From Aliishimia sp039978895 (GTDB taxonomy: Bacteria; Pseudomonadota; Alphaproteobacteria; Rhodobacterales; Rhodobacteraceae), in NCBI GenBank assembly GCA_039978895.1, contig JBDWAL010000033.1, positions 124,001-188,000 on the forward strand: DNA of 64,000 nt. The letters run 5' to 3'. A model generated the notes under the pieces. That model saw only the letters and a list, made by a program, of their open reading frames with translations, ran no database searches and was not told the origin of the DNA. Shown here one piece after another: positions 24,629 through 32,928 of this stretch. The first letter of the stretch is position 1. Each line of letters opens with the position of its first letter. The position numbers were made by a program, and so were the translations under genes.

Positions 24629-25501
24629 ATGCACTGGGATGACGCGCGTATATTCCTAGCCGTCGCGCGCGAGGGGTCATTTAGCAACGCGGCCAAGCGC
24701 TTGGGGGTGCAGCACTCAACAGTGTCGCGGCGCATTCGTGCCTTAGAGCAAAATCTAGCAACCACGCTTGTTGAACGTAAAGCTTCAGGCAACGTGCTGA
24801 CCGAGGCTGGGGAAGACTTAAAACAAGCCGCATACCGCATTGAGAACGAGTTGCTGTCCTTTGAGGACGCGGTCGGGGGCCAAGATGATGACGCGGCGGG
24901 GGAGTTGCGTGTCACTGCGATTGCCAACATGGCTTCGACCGTTTTGATGCCCTATTTCGCGCGGTTTAGCGCGGCTCACCCACGGATCGAGTTGAGCGTA
25001 CAAGTGACAAACAATTCGGTGCGTCTGTCAGAACGTGAGGCGGACATCGCAATTCGGCAAACCAACAAGCCATTGGACACCTTAATCGGAACCCGGCTGA
25101 CAACAGTGGCGTCGGCTGTTTACGGTGCGTGCGATTACTGCGCTGCTGTAAAGTCTGGGAATGCTGTGGAAAAATGGATCGGCGTGGATTGCTGCGACTA
25201 TCACAGGACATGGACAAAAGAAGCTTGGCCCCAAGCGGACCACGAATTTTACGTGGACGAAACATCGTTAACTCTTGCCGCGTTGAAGCAACGCTTGGGT
25301 GTCGGATTCCTGCCGTGTTTTCTGGGGGACAGTGACCCTGATCTGGTCCGGTTTCATGAACCCGAGCAGCGCCACGAGTTGGGGCTTTGGTTGCTATACC
25401 ATCGTGACTTACGCAACACGAAGCGCGTCGCGTTGTTTCGCGAGCATATGCAACGCGAGATCAAACAAGCTGCGGCCTTGTTTGAAGGCGCGGTGGGCTA
25501 G
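24629..25501 (+). CDS. LysR family transcriptional regulator
   Basis: The 290-residue protein has the N-terminal winged helix-turn-helix (DDARIFLAVAREGSFSNAAK, then HSTVSRRIRALE) and a C-terminal periplasmic-binding-like effector domain (from about residue 90). Such proteins usually regulate a divergent neighbour; here that is the GFA-domain gene 146 bases away. GGGAG precedes the ATG. The effector is unknown. Confidence 0.93.
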   Translation: MHWDDARIFLAVAREGSFSNAAKRLGVQHSTVSRRIRALEQNLATTLVERKASGNVLTEAGEDLKQAAYRIENELLSFEDAVGGQDDDAAGELRVTAIANMASTVLMPYFARFSAAHPRIELSVQVTNNSVRLSEREADIAIRQTNKPLDTLIGTRLTTVASAVYGACDYCAAVKSGNAVEKWIGVDCCDYHRTWTKEAWPQADHEFYVDETSLTLAALKQRLGVGFLPCFLGDSDPDLVRFHEPEQRHELGLWLLYHRDLRNTKRVALFREHMQREIKQAAALFEGAVG

Positions 25502-25507
25502 GGTGGG

Positions 25508-26116
25508 CTAGCTCTTTTTTCCGATCTTTGGCTCGGTGCCCGCTCTGATCCGTACGATATTGCTGCGGTGGCGCCAAAAGATCAGCAAAGTCAGGAAAAT
25601 GCACAAGATCAGGATTGGGGCCGTCCCAATCAAGACGACAAGGAACGTGCTGGCTGCCGCCGAAATCAAAGACGCCATCGATGACACCCGGAAAACTGCA
25701 GCACCAATAAGCCACGCAGCGCAACATCCAATGCCAACTGGCCAGCTTAGAACCAAGACGAGACCTAAGAATGTTGCGACCCCCTTGCCCCCGTTGAATT
25801 TCAGCCAAACTGGATAACAATGACCAACCATCGCCATCAAGGCGGCGACTTGTGCCGCATCTTCGCCAACCATGGCACGGGCGAGCAGGACAGCAACCAC
25901 GCCTTTGAGAGCATCAAGGATCAAAGTTAGGGCCGCCGCAGATTTGGAGCCTGTGCGCAAAACATTGGTCGCACCAATGCTGCCCGATCCAATGTCGCGT
26001 AGATTGCCAAGGCCCATCGCCCGCGACAAAACCATGCCAAACGGGATGGACCCAAGGACGTACCCGATGACGCCCCAAAGGAGGAGGATAGCGGCGGTGG
26101 ATTCAATTGGCGGCAT
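25508..26116 (-). CDS. plsY: Glycerol-3-phosphate acyltransferase PlsY
   Basis: The 202-residue membrane protein has five membrane segments and the three PlsY motifs: GSIPFGMVLSRAMG, the loop SGSIGATNVLRTG, and LKFNGGKGVATFLG. It transfers acyl from acyl-phosphate to glycerol-3-phosphate, the first step of phospholipid synthesis. ATG 26116 lies 3 bases after the pyrC-like stop, so the two genes form one operon; a longer frame to 26155 would run into pyrC. It converges with the LysR gene at 6 bases. Confidence 0.96.
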   Translation of the reverse strand: MPPIESTAAILLLWGVIGYVLGSIPFGMVLSRAMGLGNLRDIGSGSIGATNVLRTGSKSAAALTLILDALKGVVAVLLARAMVGEDAAQVAALMAMVGHCYPVWLKFNGGKGVATFLGLVLVLSWPVGIGCCAAWLIGAAVFRVSSMASLISAAASTFLVVLIGTAPILILCIFLTLLIFWRHRSNIVRIRAGTEPKIGKKS

Positions 26117-26118
26117 GG

Positions 26119-27393
26119 TTAAGCGTCTCCGAAGACACGGGTTCCAGCGACCCATGTTCCCAGAACCTTACCTTGCAATCGGGCGGTATCGAAAGGGGTG
26201 TTTTTCGACTTTGATTTCAAGGCCATGCGATCAAGGATAAATGGCGCGTCAGGATCAAACAGGATCAAATCGGCGGGCGCGCCCTCGGTCAAGCGACCAG
26301 AAGACAAGCCAAGGCGTTTGGCGGGGTTACTCGACAGCGCACGCCACAATGTCGGCAAATCCATATAGCCCGCATGCACAAGTCGCATCGCAGCAGGAAG
26401 CAACGTCTCAAGAGCAACCGCACCGGAGGCGGCTTCCTCAAAGGGGAGGCGTTTGGATTCTTCGTCTTGCGGGGTGTGCATCGACGAAATGACATCAATC
26501 AGGCCATTTGCGACCGCTTCAACCACCGCAAGACGATCATCTTCATCGCGCAAGGGCGGCTTGAGTTTGAAGAACGTGCGATAATCGGACACATCAAGCG
26601 CGTTCAGCGTCAAGTGATGGATCGACGTGCCCGCGGTGATATCGAGGCCATTTGCCTTGGCGCGCTCTAATGCGGGCAAGGCGCGGGCGGTGGTGATCTG
26701 ATCGACATGATAGCGTGCGCCAGTCATCTCGAGCAGGGCAATGTCACGATCCAATCCCATACGTTCCGCCATCGGCGAAACCGCCGGAAGCCCGCGCAAA
26801 GAAGCGAACTTTCCAGACGTGGCCGCAGCCCCTTTGCTTAGGATAGGTTCTTGGATATGGCCGACCACAAGAGCGTCGCAAGACTTGGCATAAGACAACG
26901 CGCGCAGCAGAACTTTTGTGTTCGTCACCACATGATCGCAATCTGTGAAGGCGACCGCCCCCGCATCCATCAAGAAGCCGATTTCGGTCATCTCGCGGCC
27001 TGCGCGTTCTTTGGTCAGGGCGGCCATCGGCAACACATTGACCGGGGCATCGACAGAGGCGCGACGGGTGACAAATTCAAGGATTTCCGGAGTGTCGATC
27101 GTGGGGTCCGTATCGGGGCGTGTGACCATCGTGGTGATCCCGCCCGCTGCTGCAGCACGGCCCGCTGAGGCGTAGGATTCTTTGTGTCGTTCGCCGGGCT
27201 CACAAACCTTCACGCCGATATCAACGATACCGGGCGCAAGAATCTTGCCTTTGCAATCGACAATGTCGGCTTTGGCAGGGGCCGAACCGTCAAGCGCTTG
27301 GATTGTTCCAAACGAGACCGTGAGCGCACCCATCGTTTCAGTCCCTGCTTCAGGGTCGAGTAAGCGGGCGTTGATAAAATGCGTGGTGGTCAT
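26119..27393 (-). CDS. pyrC: Dihydroorotase-like protein PyrC, probably non-catalytic
   Basis: The 424-residue amidohydrolase-fold protein is colinear with class I dihydroorotase, but the metal motif is lost. Where active enzymes have DxHVHLREPG this protein has DIGVKVCEPG (residues 58-67): both His became Gly60 and Lys62, and Arg became Cys64. The late D-H-A-P-H segment is also altered (ISSMHTPQDEE). Known biology: such inactive PyrC homologues scaffold aspartate transcarbamoylase in pseudomonads and other bacteria. It probably partners the PyrB encoded 2.4 kb upstream on the same strand, with an active PyrC elsewhere. Confidence 0.88.
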   Translation of the reverse strand: MTTTHFINARLLDPEAGTETMGALTVSFGTIQALDGSAPAKADIVDCKGKILAPGIVDIGVKVCEPGERHKESYASAGRAAAAGGITTMVTRPDTDPTIDTPEILEFVTRRASVDAPVNVLPMAALTKERAGREMTEIGFLMDAGAVAFTDCDHVVTNTKVLLRALSYAKSCDALVVGHIQEPILSKGAAATSGKFASLRGLPAVSPMAERMGLDRDIALLEMTGARYHVDQITTARALPALERAKANGLDITAGTSIHHLTLNALDVSDYRTFFKLKPPLRDEDDRLAVVEAVANGLIDVISSMHTPQDEESKRLPFEEAASGAVALETLLPAAMRLVHAGYMDLPTLWRALSSNPAKRLGLSSGRLTEGAPADLILFDPDAPFILDRMALKSKSKNTPFDTARLQGKVLGTWVAGTRVFGDA

Positions 27394-27571
27394 GGCGGCC
27401 CCAGAGTTGGTTCAAAGCGGTTTTACGGGATGCGCACGCGGTGTCTAGGGGGCGTAAGTGTTGCGCGCGATGGGGGGTGCGCACAAAATGCCTTTGCGCG
27501 CGCTGATCAATTGCCAAATCGCATCAGTGCTGAACCCTGCCTTGCGGGGGGCTATCATCGTTGGAACGTGG

Positions 27572-28087
27572 CTATTTGCGCAGCGCGAGACGAATGTCGT
27601 CAATTTCGTCGATCTGACTTTGAGGGAGTTCACCTGTCACGAGGCTGGATAGAATGTCTTGAAGAACTTCCCAAGATGAATCCCCATCGATCTTGTACAA
27701 ACGTCGAGCAAGCCGCGATATTGCTTGGCTTGGCCCGTTGCATTGATCAATAAGCCATCGTCCAAGGGTCTCAATTTCCCGCGCTTCTTCTTCGGTGCAT
27801 CGTAATTTGGTCCGCAGCGCGGCGAACAATGTTTGTCGCTGTTCTTGTGTCGGTAATCCGTCGAGTTCCAAAAAAGCCTGAGCAATTGCGCCAACTGCAA
27901 TACGACTGTCATCGATACCCTCTACGGGGTGCCCTTTTGTTTGCTGTCGAAAAGCGAGCCGACGCGGCGCGTTTCTAATGGTTGTTACAACATCTTGCGC
28001 GGTATCGATTGCATCGCGAGGGTTTTGTTTGGCCCACCACCAAATTGCGCCACCAATTGCTGATAAAATGAGAATGAGTATTGGCAT
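27572..28087 (-). CDS. Membrane-anchored TerB-like protein
   Basis: The 171-residue protein has one N-terminal membrane segment (residues 2-18). The soluble helical domain (from about 55) has a TerB-like pattern: VGAIAQAFLELDGLPTQEQ followed by LRCTEEEAREI. TerB-type domains occur in tellurite-resistance and envelope-stress proteins, with no known chemistry. No other ter gene is present. It lies downstream of the PH-like cassette in the same orientation, separated by 162 bases. Confidence 0.6.
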   Translation of the reverse strand: MPILILILSAIGGAIWWWAKQNPRDAIDTAQDVVTTIRNAPRRLAFRQQTKGHPVEGIDDSRIAVGAIAQAFLELDGLPTQEQRQTLFAALRTKLRCTEEEAREIETLGRWLIDQCNGPSQAISRLARRLYKIDGDSSWEVLQDILSSLVTGELPQSQIDEIDDIRLALRK

Positions 28088-28151
28088 ATTTATGTCTCGG
28101 AAATGCTATTCAATAATGTGCGATCATAAAGGACGTTCAGGGCAAAAGAAA

Positions 28152-28217
28152 CGGGAAACCTAAATAAGGACGACGTTCAAAACATTGGGTTTTTACGAAG
28201 TTTTGTTGGGTTTCCCG
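28152..28217. repeat. 9-base inverted repeat, long spacer
   Basis: CGGGAAACC (28152-28160) and GGTTTCCCG (28209-28217) are perfect complements 48 bases apart. They lie between the TerB-like gene and the tail-anchored protein gene, where they may stop the operon transcript. Nothing else is seen in this gap. Confidence 0.4.
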
Positions 28218-28249
28218 GCAGTGCGGATTTGATTGCAATGCCTATCGGG

Positions 28250-28795
28250 TCAAGCAATCCAGATCATCAACCAAGTGAGCAACCCCAAAACCAACAGCGC
28301 ATAGGTGGCAATGCGACCAGACATTGCCGCGTCTGATGGCTTTTTCTTGCCAGCACGAGGGGCGGGCGTCGTGGCAGCTTCACTTTCCAAAATACGGGCA
28401 TCAGACCAATCGGGGGCATCTGTTTTAAGGTCGGCGATGAAGGTTAGGTCTGGGCCAATGTTCAACGTGACTTCGGACAGGAAAGCGTTCGGATAGAGCA
28501 ACAATATATGACCCATCAGTGCATCGAGCCGGGATACATGCGGCGCAAGCATGTCTTCTGGAATGCCCGGACCCTCGCGCAAGAAGCCTGTAAGGCCAAG
28601 ACCTTCTAGATCCTCAATTGCTATAATCTCGGCCTGTTTGGGGGCATCAAGGGATGCGCCAAGAAGGTCCGCGACAAGTTTTACTTGGGTTTCGGGCGTC
28701 GCAAGGGCATCTGCGATGTCCTCGAAGCTCAAGTTGATGGCGAACACGCGTATTGCATTGCCCTCATGGGCTGGGATCGTGATGGTTTGGGTCAT
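28250..28795 (-). CDS. Tail-anchored hypothetical protein
   Basis: The 181-residue protein has a soluble N-terminal part (about 1-150) and one C-terminal membrane segment (about 162-180) after a Lys-rich linker, so it is likely tail-anchored with its bulk in the cytoplasm. No family is recognised. Its ATG shares a base with the stop of the upstream gene (TAATG), indicating tight co-translation within a three-gene operon. Confidence 0.7.
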   Translation of the reverse strand: MTQTITIPAHEGNAIRVFAINLSFEDIADALATPETQVKLVADLLGASLDAPKQAEIIAIEDLEGLGLTGFLREGPGIPEDMLAPHVSRLDALMGHILLLYPNAFLSEVTLNIGPDLTFIADLKTDAPDWSDARILESEAATTPAPRAGKKKPSDAAMSGRIATYALLVLGLLTWLMIWIA

Positions 28796-29256
28796 TATAT
28801 TCCCTTTAGCGCCTCATCGCGCGCGGAGATAATTTCGGCGCGGATCGCGCGGGGGGTGGGAACAAGCGGCAACGTGATGGCCGTGCCCGGTTTTAGCCGC
28901 AAGACAAGTGACCAAAGTGGGAAGCGGTTGATTTTGGTAATCTCTGTTAAAGGCAATCGATGGTCAACGGGTTCAGGTGCGTCGGGGCCGTGAATGTAAA
29001 GGGCGCGGTCGGACAAAAGCCAAAGCGTGTTGCGGTTGTTGCGCCAGATTAGGAAGTCGTCAAATATCCACATGTAGAGCAATGACAAAACAGTAGAAGC
29101 GATCACGAGGCCACTGATGCTTACAAAGAACGTCAGAGGGCTGAGGCAGAATAAGGTCGTTAAAAACAACACCGCTGTGCGCAGCGCAAAACCCTGCGGG
29201 GATATACGCCAGCGACGCAATTCGCGTTCATCGGGGTGCAGTGTAAGGGTGTTCAT
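28795..29256 (-). CDS. Bacterial PH-like membrane protein (middle gene of trio)
   Basis: The 153-residue protein has two membrane segments near the N-terminus (about 25-70), then a beta-rich domain containing LLSDRALYIHGP and ITKINRFPLWSLVLRL. That arrangement is typical of bacterial PH-like (bPH) membrane proteins. Function unknown. It overlaps the upstream gene by 4 bases (ATGA) and the downstream gene by 1. Confidence 0.68.
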   Translation of the reverse strand: MNTLTLHPDERELRRWRISPQGFALRTAVLFLTTLFCLSPLTFFVSISGLVIASTVLSLLYMWIFDDFLIWRNNRNTLWLLSDRALYIHGPDAPEPVDHRLPLTEITKINRFPLWSLVLRLKPGTAITLPLVPTPRAIRAEIISARDEALKGI

Positions 29257-29771
29257 GCTGTGCCCACTTGGACTTCACGCATCAACGCATAAACGTCTTG
29301 GCCATTCTCGATATGTTCAAAGCCGATCGCTATTTCATATGTGCCGTTATTCGTTTTTTTGGTTTCTTTGGCAAAATAGATATCTGCCTTGGGGCCAGAG
29401 AATTGGAGTTCTAACGTCGTAGCCTCAACAATTGGATAACTCGCTAACTGGCGTTTCCTGCCAGCGTTGGTCGCAATGAAGGCGCGTTTGTTGGATAATG
29501 TGTAGAACGTTTTGCGGCGAAGATAGGCTTTCCAGAAATGAACGCCGACCAGATTGTACATTCCGGCACCAAAAAACAACAATCCGAACATCCAAAAGAA
29601 GCCGCCGGCCATGCTCGCTATGGCCATCCAGAAAATCGAAAAGCCAGTAAATACGGTGAAGAAGAGGGGCAGAATTGGGCTCTCCCATTCTAGGCGCAGA
29701 CCAGGTGCGGGGCTGCCTTGCCAAACGATGCGCTCATCTGCGTCAAGTATGCCTGCCCATTCGTCGCTCAT
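29253..29771 (-). CDS. Bacterial PH-like membrane protein (first gene of trio)
   Basis: The 172-residue protein starts with DADERIVWQGSPAPG, an opening often seen in bPH-domain proteins. Two membrane segments follow (about 32-85), then a PH-like strand set with KTFYTLSNKRAFIAT and YPIVEATTLELQF. ATG 29771 was chosen by homology-like opening; the frame opens at 29786. It lies 41 bases behind pyrB on the same strand and leads the trio. Paralogous in plan to the next gene. Confidence 0.7.
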   Translation of the reverse strand: MSDEWAGILDADERIVWQGSPAPGLRLEWESPILPLFFTVFTGFSIFWMAIASMAGGFFWMFGLLFFGAGMYNLVGVHFWKAYLRRKTFYTLSNKRAFIATNAGRKRQLASYPIVEATTLELQFSGPKADIYFAKETKKTNNGTYEIAIGFEHIENGQDVYALMREVQVGTA

Positions 29772-29811
29772 CAGTCTTTGCCCCAAGATTGTGGATCTAG
29801 CCCCGTTTGGA

Positions 29812-30753
29812 TCATGCAGCGCGACGCGTTTTTAAGTTGCGCGCCAGCAAGTCCATCGCAGCCATGCGCACAGCGACCCCCATTTCGACCTGATCTTGGA
29901 TCACAGAACGGTTGATGTCATCCGCCAAAGTTCCGTCAATCTCAACGCCGCGATTCATCGGGCCGGGATGCATAATGATCGCGTCCGGCTTTGCGTGGCT
30001 CAGCTTGTCCGCATCAAGGCCGTAACGGTGGTAATATTCGCGCTCTGATGGGATGAAACCGCCATCCATACGTTCTTTTTGCAAGCGCAGCATCATGACC
30101 ACGTCAACATCCTTGAGGCCCTCGCGCATGTCGTCAAACACCTCGACGCCAAATTCAGCGATACCCGCGGGCAGCAGGGTTGGCGGGCCAATCAAACGCA
30201 CACGGTTTTCCATCTTGCCCAACAGCATAATGTTTGAACGGGCCACACGCGAATGGGCGATATCGCCGCAAATTGCGATCGACAAACGATGCAGCCGTCC
30301 CTTGGCGCGACGGATCGTCAGGGCGTCCAAAAGCGCTTGGGTCGGGTGTTCATGACGGCCATCGCCCGCGTTGAGGACTGCGCAATTGACCTTTTGCGCC
30401 AACAAATCCACCGCACCGGAGTGGGGGTGTCGTACCACCAGCAAATCGGGTTGCATCGCGTTCAGGGTCAAGGCGGTGTCGATCAGGGTTTCGCCCTTTT
30501 TGATACTGGACGCCTGCATCGCCATATTCATCACATCCGCGCCAAGGCGTTTTCCGGCCAACTCGAAGCTGGCTTGGGTGCGGGTGGAATTCTCAAAGAA
30601 CATGTTGATCTGGGTCAGCCCCGCAAGCACATCAGAATGCTTTGCGTCCGAACGCGACAGATCAACATACGTTTCGGCCAAATCAAGGATCGCAGAGATA
30701 TCCTGCTGCCCAAGGCTTTCTATGCCAAGCAAGTGGGGATGGGTGAATGTCAT
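29812..30753 (-). CDS. pyrB: Aspartate carbamoyltransferase catalytic chain
   Basis: The 313-residue enzyme condenses carbamoyl phosphate and aspartate in pyrimidine synthesis. Diagnostic are the carbamoyl-phosphate loop FENSTRTQASFELAGKRLG (about residues 53-71), RHPHSGAVDLL, HEHPTQALLDAL and the late MHPGPMNRGVEI. No regulatory PyrI is present, which fits assembly with a PyrC-like partner. AAAAGGGGA precedes the ATG. Usually pyrB and pyrC adjoin; here the PH/TerB cassette separates them. Confidence 0.98.
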   Translation of the reverse strand: MTFTHPHLLGIESLGQQDISAILDLAETYVDLSRSDAKHSDVLAGLTQINMFFENSTRTQASFELAGKRLGADVMNMAMQASSIKKGETLIDTALTLNAMQPDLLVVRHPHSGAVDLLAQKVNCAVLNAGDGRHEHPTQALLDALTIRRAKGRLHRLSIAICGDIAHSRVARSNIMLLGKMENRVRLIGPPTLLPAGIAEFGVEVFDDMREGLKDVDVVMMLRLQKERMDGGFIPSEREYYHRYGLDADKLSHAKPDAIIMHPGPMNRGVEIDGTLADDINRSVIQDQVEMGVAVRMAAMDLLARNLKTRRAA

Positions 30754-30919
30754 GCGCCGGGTCTTCCCCTTTTGGATGCTGTGGCAGGTTATAGAAAAGC
30801 TGCATCAAGGGGGCAAGGCGGGTGTGGTGTCGCGAACGCAGTGATCTGCAATCAATTTGGCGAAAAGAATCATGCAAGGGTCGTTTTGCTTTGCGGGCGA
30901 GCGGCATAAGGTCCACGTG

Positions 30920-31690
30920 ATGGATTCGGTGGAGTTTCATAGCGCATTGGCCGCGTTGGCGTGGCAAGTGGATCTGGGAGTGGATGAAACCATTCTGGAT
31001 GCACCCCTAGATCGCTATGCCTTAGAGACGAAACCAGCGGCCCCAAAAGCGGCGCCGATCACGGCAGGCGTGGTTCCCATGGCAGCCCAGGCCGAGGTGG
31101 ATACCGTTGCACAAGCGCGCGCAGCGGCCGATGGGGCCAATGATTTGGACGGTTTGCGCGCAGCTCTTGGGGCCTATCCGCACTGTGATCTGGCGAAAGG
31201 CGCGCGCAATCTGGTGTTCAGCGATGGGGTCGCTGGCGCGCCGGTTATGATTGTGGGCGAAGCGCCGGGGCGTGATGAAGACCGCGAGGGGCGTCCGTTT
31301 GTGGGGCGTGCAGGGCAACTGCTTGATGCCATGTTGGCCGCCATCGATATGTCGCGTGAACGGGATGTGTATATCACCAATGTGCTGCCATGGCGTCCGC
31401 CTCAGAACCGCGACCCCAAACCTGCAGAGATCGCTATGATGCAACCGTTTTTGGCGCGTCATATTGCGCTCGCGGCTCCTAAGGTGCTGATCGTGATGGG
31501 CAATATTAGCTGTCAGGCCCTGCTTGGAAAACGCGGGATTTCGCGACTTCGTGGGACATGGAATACGGTGCAAGACTTGCCAACACTGCCGATGTTTCAC
31601 CCAGCATATTTGCTGCGCAACCCTGCGGCGAAACGCGAAGCGTGGGCCGATCTGCTGGATATCAAGGCGCGACTGGGGGCCAATCCGTGA
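30920..31690 (+). CDS. Uracil-DNA glycosylase family 4-like, without the Fe-S ligands
   Basis: The 256-residue protein has the family 4/5 motifs GEAPGRDEDREGRPFVGRAGQ (catalytic pocket, spread over about residues 113-133) and FHPAYLLRN near the end. Of the four cysteines that hold the 4Fe-4S cluster in typical family 4 enzymes only one remains (PHCDL). The others are replaced, for example CRPP by WRPP in VLPWRPPQNRDP. It should remove uracil from DNA, but probably without a cluster. ATG 30920 has AAGG 8 bases upstream. It overlaps the next gene by 4 bases. Confidence 0.85.
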   Translation: MDSVEFHSALAALAWQVDLGVDETILDAPLDRYALETKPAAPKAAPITAGVVPMAAQAEVDTVAQARAAADGANDLDGLRAALGAYPHCDLAKGARNLVFSDGVAGAPVMIVGEAPGRDEDREGRPFVGRAGQLLDAMLAAIDMSRERDVYITNVLPWRPPQNRDPKPAEIAMMQPFLARHIALAAPKVLIVMGNISCQALLGKRGISRLRGTWNTVQDLPTLPMFHPAYLLRNPAAKREAWADLLDIKARLGANP

Positions 31691-32247
31691 GATTTCTTGG
31701 GTATTTCTTTTTGAGCCTGTTAATGTCCGGTCCGGTCTTTGCGGATCACGAATGGGCTCAGTTTTTTGAAACGCCAAATGCGGCAATTGAGCGTGGCACG
31801 GATGCAACGGGACGGGCGACAGAAACTGTGCGCCTCCCGGGCGACGTGCAAATCCTAAGACGCAAAGACGACGCTGGATGGCGTTATACCGGGGTCGATT
31901 TCAGCGACAATGGAGCCGTCGGGTGCGTTGCGCTGATCTTGGTTGAGTTTCAACGCATCGCGACAAAATGCGACGGTTCGACAACCGTTGAGCAAACCAA
32001 GAACCTGCGCGGTAAACTTGAACGTATGGCGACCTTCTATGAAGAAAACGCTGTGCCCGCGAAAACTGCCGCGGCCTTTATGGCAGACACGCAGGCCGAA
32101 ATTGACAACAAAGGTCCCTTTGTCTGTGCAGATATATCGCCCGACATTTTGGTGTTGAGAGACAGTATTTTGGCACCAGACTCGGCTTTTAGCATGGATG
32201 ATCTTCTCGCTGTGCCGCGTTTACCTGTAACCAATCCCTGTTTCTGA
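31687..32247 (+). CDS. Hypothetical secreted protein
   Basis: The 186-residue product starts at GTG within the GTGA overlap with the glycosylase gene. It has a signal peptide (hydrophobic residues 2-17, cleavage after VFA). The mature part has four cysteines and no family I recognise. It is co-transcribed with the glycosylase and followed 13 bases later by moaB; this linkage may be only positional. Confidence 0.68.
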   Translation: MRFLGYFFLSLLMSGPVFADHEWAQFFETPNAAIERGTDATGRATETVRLPGDVQILRRKDDAGWRYTGVDFSDNGAVGCVALILVEFQRIATKCDGSTTVEQTKNLRGKLERMATFYEENAVPAKTAAAFMADTQAEIDNKGPFVCADISPDILVLRDSILAPDSAFSMDDLLAVPRLPVTNPCF

Positions 32248-32260
32248 TCGGAGACGCCCC

Positions 32261-32803
32261 ATGAGCCGTATCGACGAGAGCAAAGAGTTCATTCCTGTAC
32301 GCATCGCCGTTTTGACCGTCAGCGACACGCGCGTGCTGGCCGAAGATCGATCGGGCGATGTGCTGGTGGGCAGGATTGAAGAAACCGGCCATGTGGTGGC
32401 TGGACGCGAGATCATTCGGGATGAACGTGCCGAAATTTCAGCGCAATTGCGGACTTGGATCGCGGATAAAGACATCGACGTCATCATCTCAACCGGGGGC
32501 ACTGGGCTGACGGGGCGGGATGTGACAGTTGAAGCGCACCGCGAGGTCTACGAAAAGGAGATCGACGCGTTCGGAACAATCTTTACCATTGTATCGATGC
32601 GGAAAATTGGCACCTCTGCTGTACAAAGTCGAGCCACGGCTGGGGTTGCAGGGGGGACGTATCTCTTTGCGCTGCCGGGGTCGCCGGGGGCATGCAAGGA
32701 TGCATGGGACGAGATCCTAAAAGCACAGCTCGATTTCCGGCATCGGCCCTGTAATTTTGTTGAGATTTTTCCGCGCCTTGATGAACACAAACGGCGAAAA
32801 TAA
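32261..32803 (+). CDS. moaB: Molybdenum cofactor biosynthesis protein MoaB
   Basis: The 180-residue MogA/MoaB-fold protein has the molybdopterin-binding signature ISTGGTGLTGRDVTVEA and the start VLTVSDTRVLAEDRSGD. It adenylylates molybdopterin before molybdenum insertion. GGAG stands 8 bases before the ATG. The other Mo-cofactor genes of this window (fdhD, mobA, mobB, moeA) lie about 16 kb away. Confidence 0.94.
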   Translation: MSRIDESKEFIPVRIAVLTVSDTRVLAEDRSGDVLVGRIEETGHVVAGREIIRDERAEISAQLRTWIADKDIDVIISTGGTGLTGRDVTVEAHREVYEKEIDAFGTIFTIVSMRKIGTSAVQSRATAGVAGGTYLFALPGSPGACKDAWDEILKAQLDFRHRPCNFVEIFPRLDEHKRRK

Positions 32804-32928
32804 AAAACTTTCGATTTGTGCGACGGAAATGCGCCACGAGAACGTGTAAGTCTTTGTGACTTGGTATTTTCCTGCGATGGCCTATTTTAGATCGCAAGAA
32901 CTTTGATATTCGAAAGGCTGATTGAGCC

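Noticed and set aside
30920..32803. The glycosylase, secreted protein and moaB as one functional system
   Set aside because: They overlap or nearly touch and are likely co-transcribed, but the products act on DNA, in the periplasm and in cofactor synthesis. I see no biochemical link.
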